Source of the DNA: an uncultured Eubacterium sp.
Lineage (GTDB): Bacteria; Bacillota; Clostridia; Lachnospirales; Lachnospiraceae
NCBI GenBank assembly: GCA_947573465.1
Contig: CANPET010000132.1
Span: 1-5,541, forward strand
DNA: 5,541 nt
Direction: 5' to 3'
Positions 5,060-5,541 of this stretch are shown here, one piece after another; the first letter of the stretch is position 1; each line of letters starts with the position of its first letter. The notes under the pieces were generated by a model. The model ran no database searches. It was given only the letters and a program-made list of their open reading frames with translations, and was not told the origin of the DNA. The translations under genes and the position numbers were made by a program.

Positions 5060-5541
5060 ATGAAAAGAGTATTTTCAAAAGTTACTGCTGTTATTGTGGC
5101 AATTGCAGTTGTACTTAGCACAATGGGTACGATTGATTGGCTTTCAATAAACAGTGCAACAAATGTTTTTGCAGCGGCAACAACAATCACATCTATGGAA
5201 TGTTATGATAGTGCGAACGGACCTGTCATAAAAAGAGAAGGTGTTGGGGAAGCTAGTTTTGGCTTTGTTATGCCGAAGTTTAATGGAAAAACAAGTAAAG
5301 AACTCTCTATTTCAGATGTAGAGAAGGATTTACAGGTTTACGTAAAACAGGCAAAGGGAACAAGTGGAGAATGGAAAAAAATTGAAGATGTTAGTTATTT
5401 CAAATGGAATGATACCTGGGCTTGGGAATACCAGGACTGGGGTGGCGGCAACGGAGGTTGGATTTGCTGGATGAAACTGACAGAGACAACAGAATTTCGT
5501 TTCCATGCCAAGACAAACAATATTGATTTAGATTATACAAT
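5060..5541 (+). CDS. Secreted protein of unknown function, Trp-rich N-terminal domain (partial, 3' end missing)
   Basis: The frame opens with ATG 8 bases after AAAGGA (5046-5051) and is still open at the window end, giving the first 160 residues. Residues 1-40 are a clear Sec signal peptide: MKRVFSK, a hydrophobic core rich in Val/Ile/Ala, and cleavage near VFA-AA (after residue 38). The mature part begins TTITSMECYD and contains a striking aromatic patch with seven tryptophans between residues 105 and 137 (W105, 116, 120, 122, 127, 134, 137), including WAWEYQDWGGG and GGWICWMKL. Such exposed aromatics would suit glycan binding, but I do not recognise the family and the catalytic or C-terminal part is outside the window. 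It has its own promoter and leader hairpin, and like the protease it is an exported product. Confidence 0.85.
   Translation, partial: MKRVFSKVTAVIVAIAVVLSTMGTIDWLSINSATNVFAAATTITSMECYDSANGPVIKREGVGEASFGFVMPKFNGKTSKELSISDVEKDLQVYVKQAKGTSGEWKKIEDVSYFKWNDTWAWEYQDWGGGNGGWICWMKLTETTEFRFHAKTNNIDLDYT

Noticed and set aside
5020..5150. Leader peptide starting at TTG 5020 behind AGGAGG
   Set aside because: The frame is open for about 40 codons and well spaced from the SD-like sequence, but it runs through the real gene's start in another frame with a Cys-rich, signal-peptide-shadow product. I mention it only as an alternative use of the hairpin's SD and do not call it a gene.

Overview
The window looks like chromosomal DNA from a low-GC Gram-positive bacterium, most likely a Lachnospiraceae-type gut Clostridium relative. 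This rests on AT-rich intergenic DNA, strong GGAGG-type ribosome sites, T-tailed intrinsic terminators, TTGA/TATAAT-type promoters, and secreted proteins carrying Thr/Pro linkers and small beta-sandwich modules. The family assignment is inference. All genes seen are on the + strand.

Layout: (1) bases 2-121 are the 3' end of an unrecognised gene, closed by a strong terminator at 202-238. (2) Bases 239-404 are an unusually structured upstream region. It has three TCG(A/T)C cores spaced exactly 10 bp apart, a TATAAA hexamer, an AT-rich inverted repeat, a tandem 10-bp repeat and a TGTCGAA (Spo0A-box-like) heptamer. (3) Bases 405-3470 encode a 1021-residue secreted multidomain subtilisin-family protease with a discoidin-like domain and three beta-sandwich modules joined by Thr/Pro linkers. 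A terminator at 3477-3518 ends it. (4) Bases 3592-4916 hold a compact two-gene unit with its own promoter: a histidine phosphatase, then the tRNA-modifying dehydratase TcdA. (5) A clean promoter at 4959-4987, a 9-bp leader hairpin at 5006-5032 that holds a strong Shine-Dalgarno-like sequence, and the start of a second secreted protein (5060 to the window end, cut off) close the window.

Two extracellular-protein genes therefore flank a housekeeping pair. Nothing indicates that the four proteins work in one pathway. The protease is predicted to act outside the cell, held near glycans or surfaces by its C-terminal modules, while the phosphatase and TcdA are cytoplasmic. No mobile element, CRISPR array, tRNA or rRNA was seen. 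The parts most worth a second look are the two upstream regions (239-404 and 4959-5059) and the module architecture of the protease.
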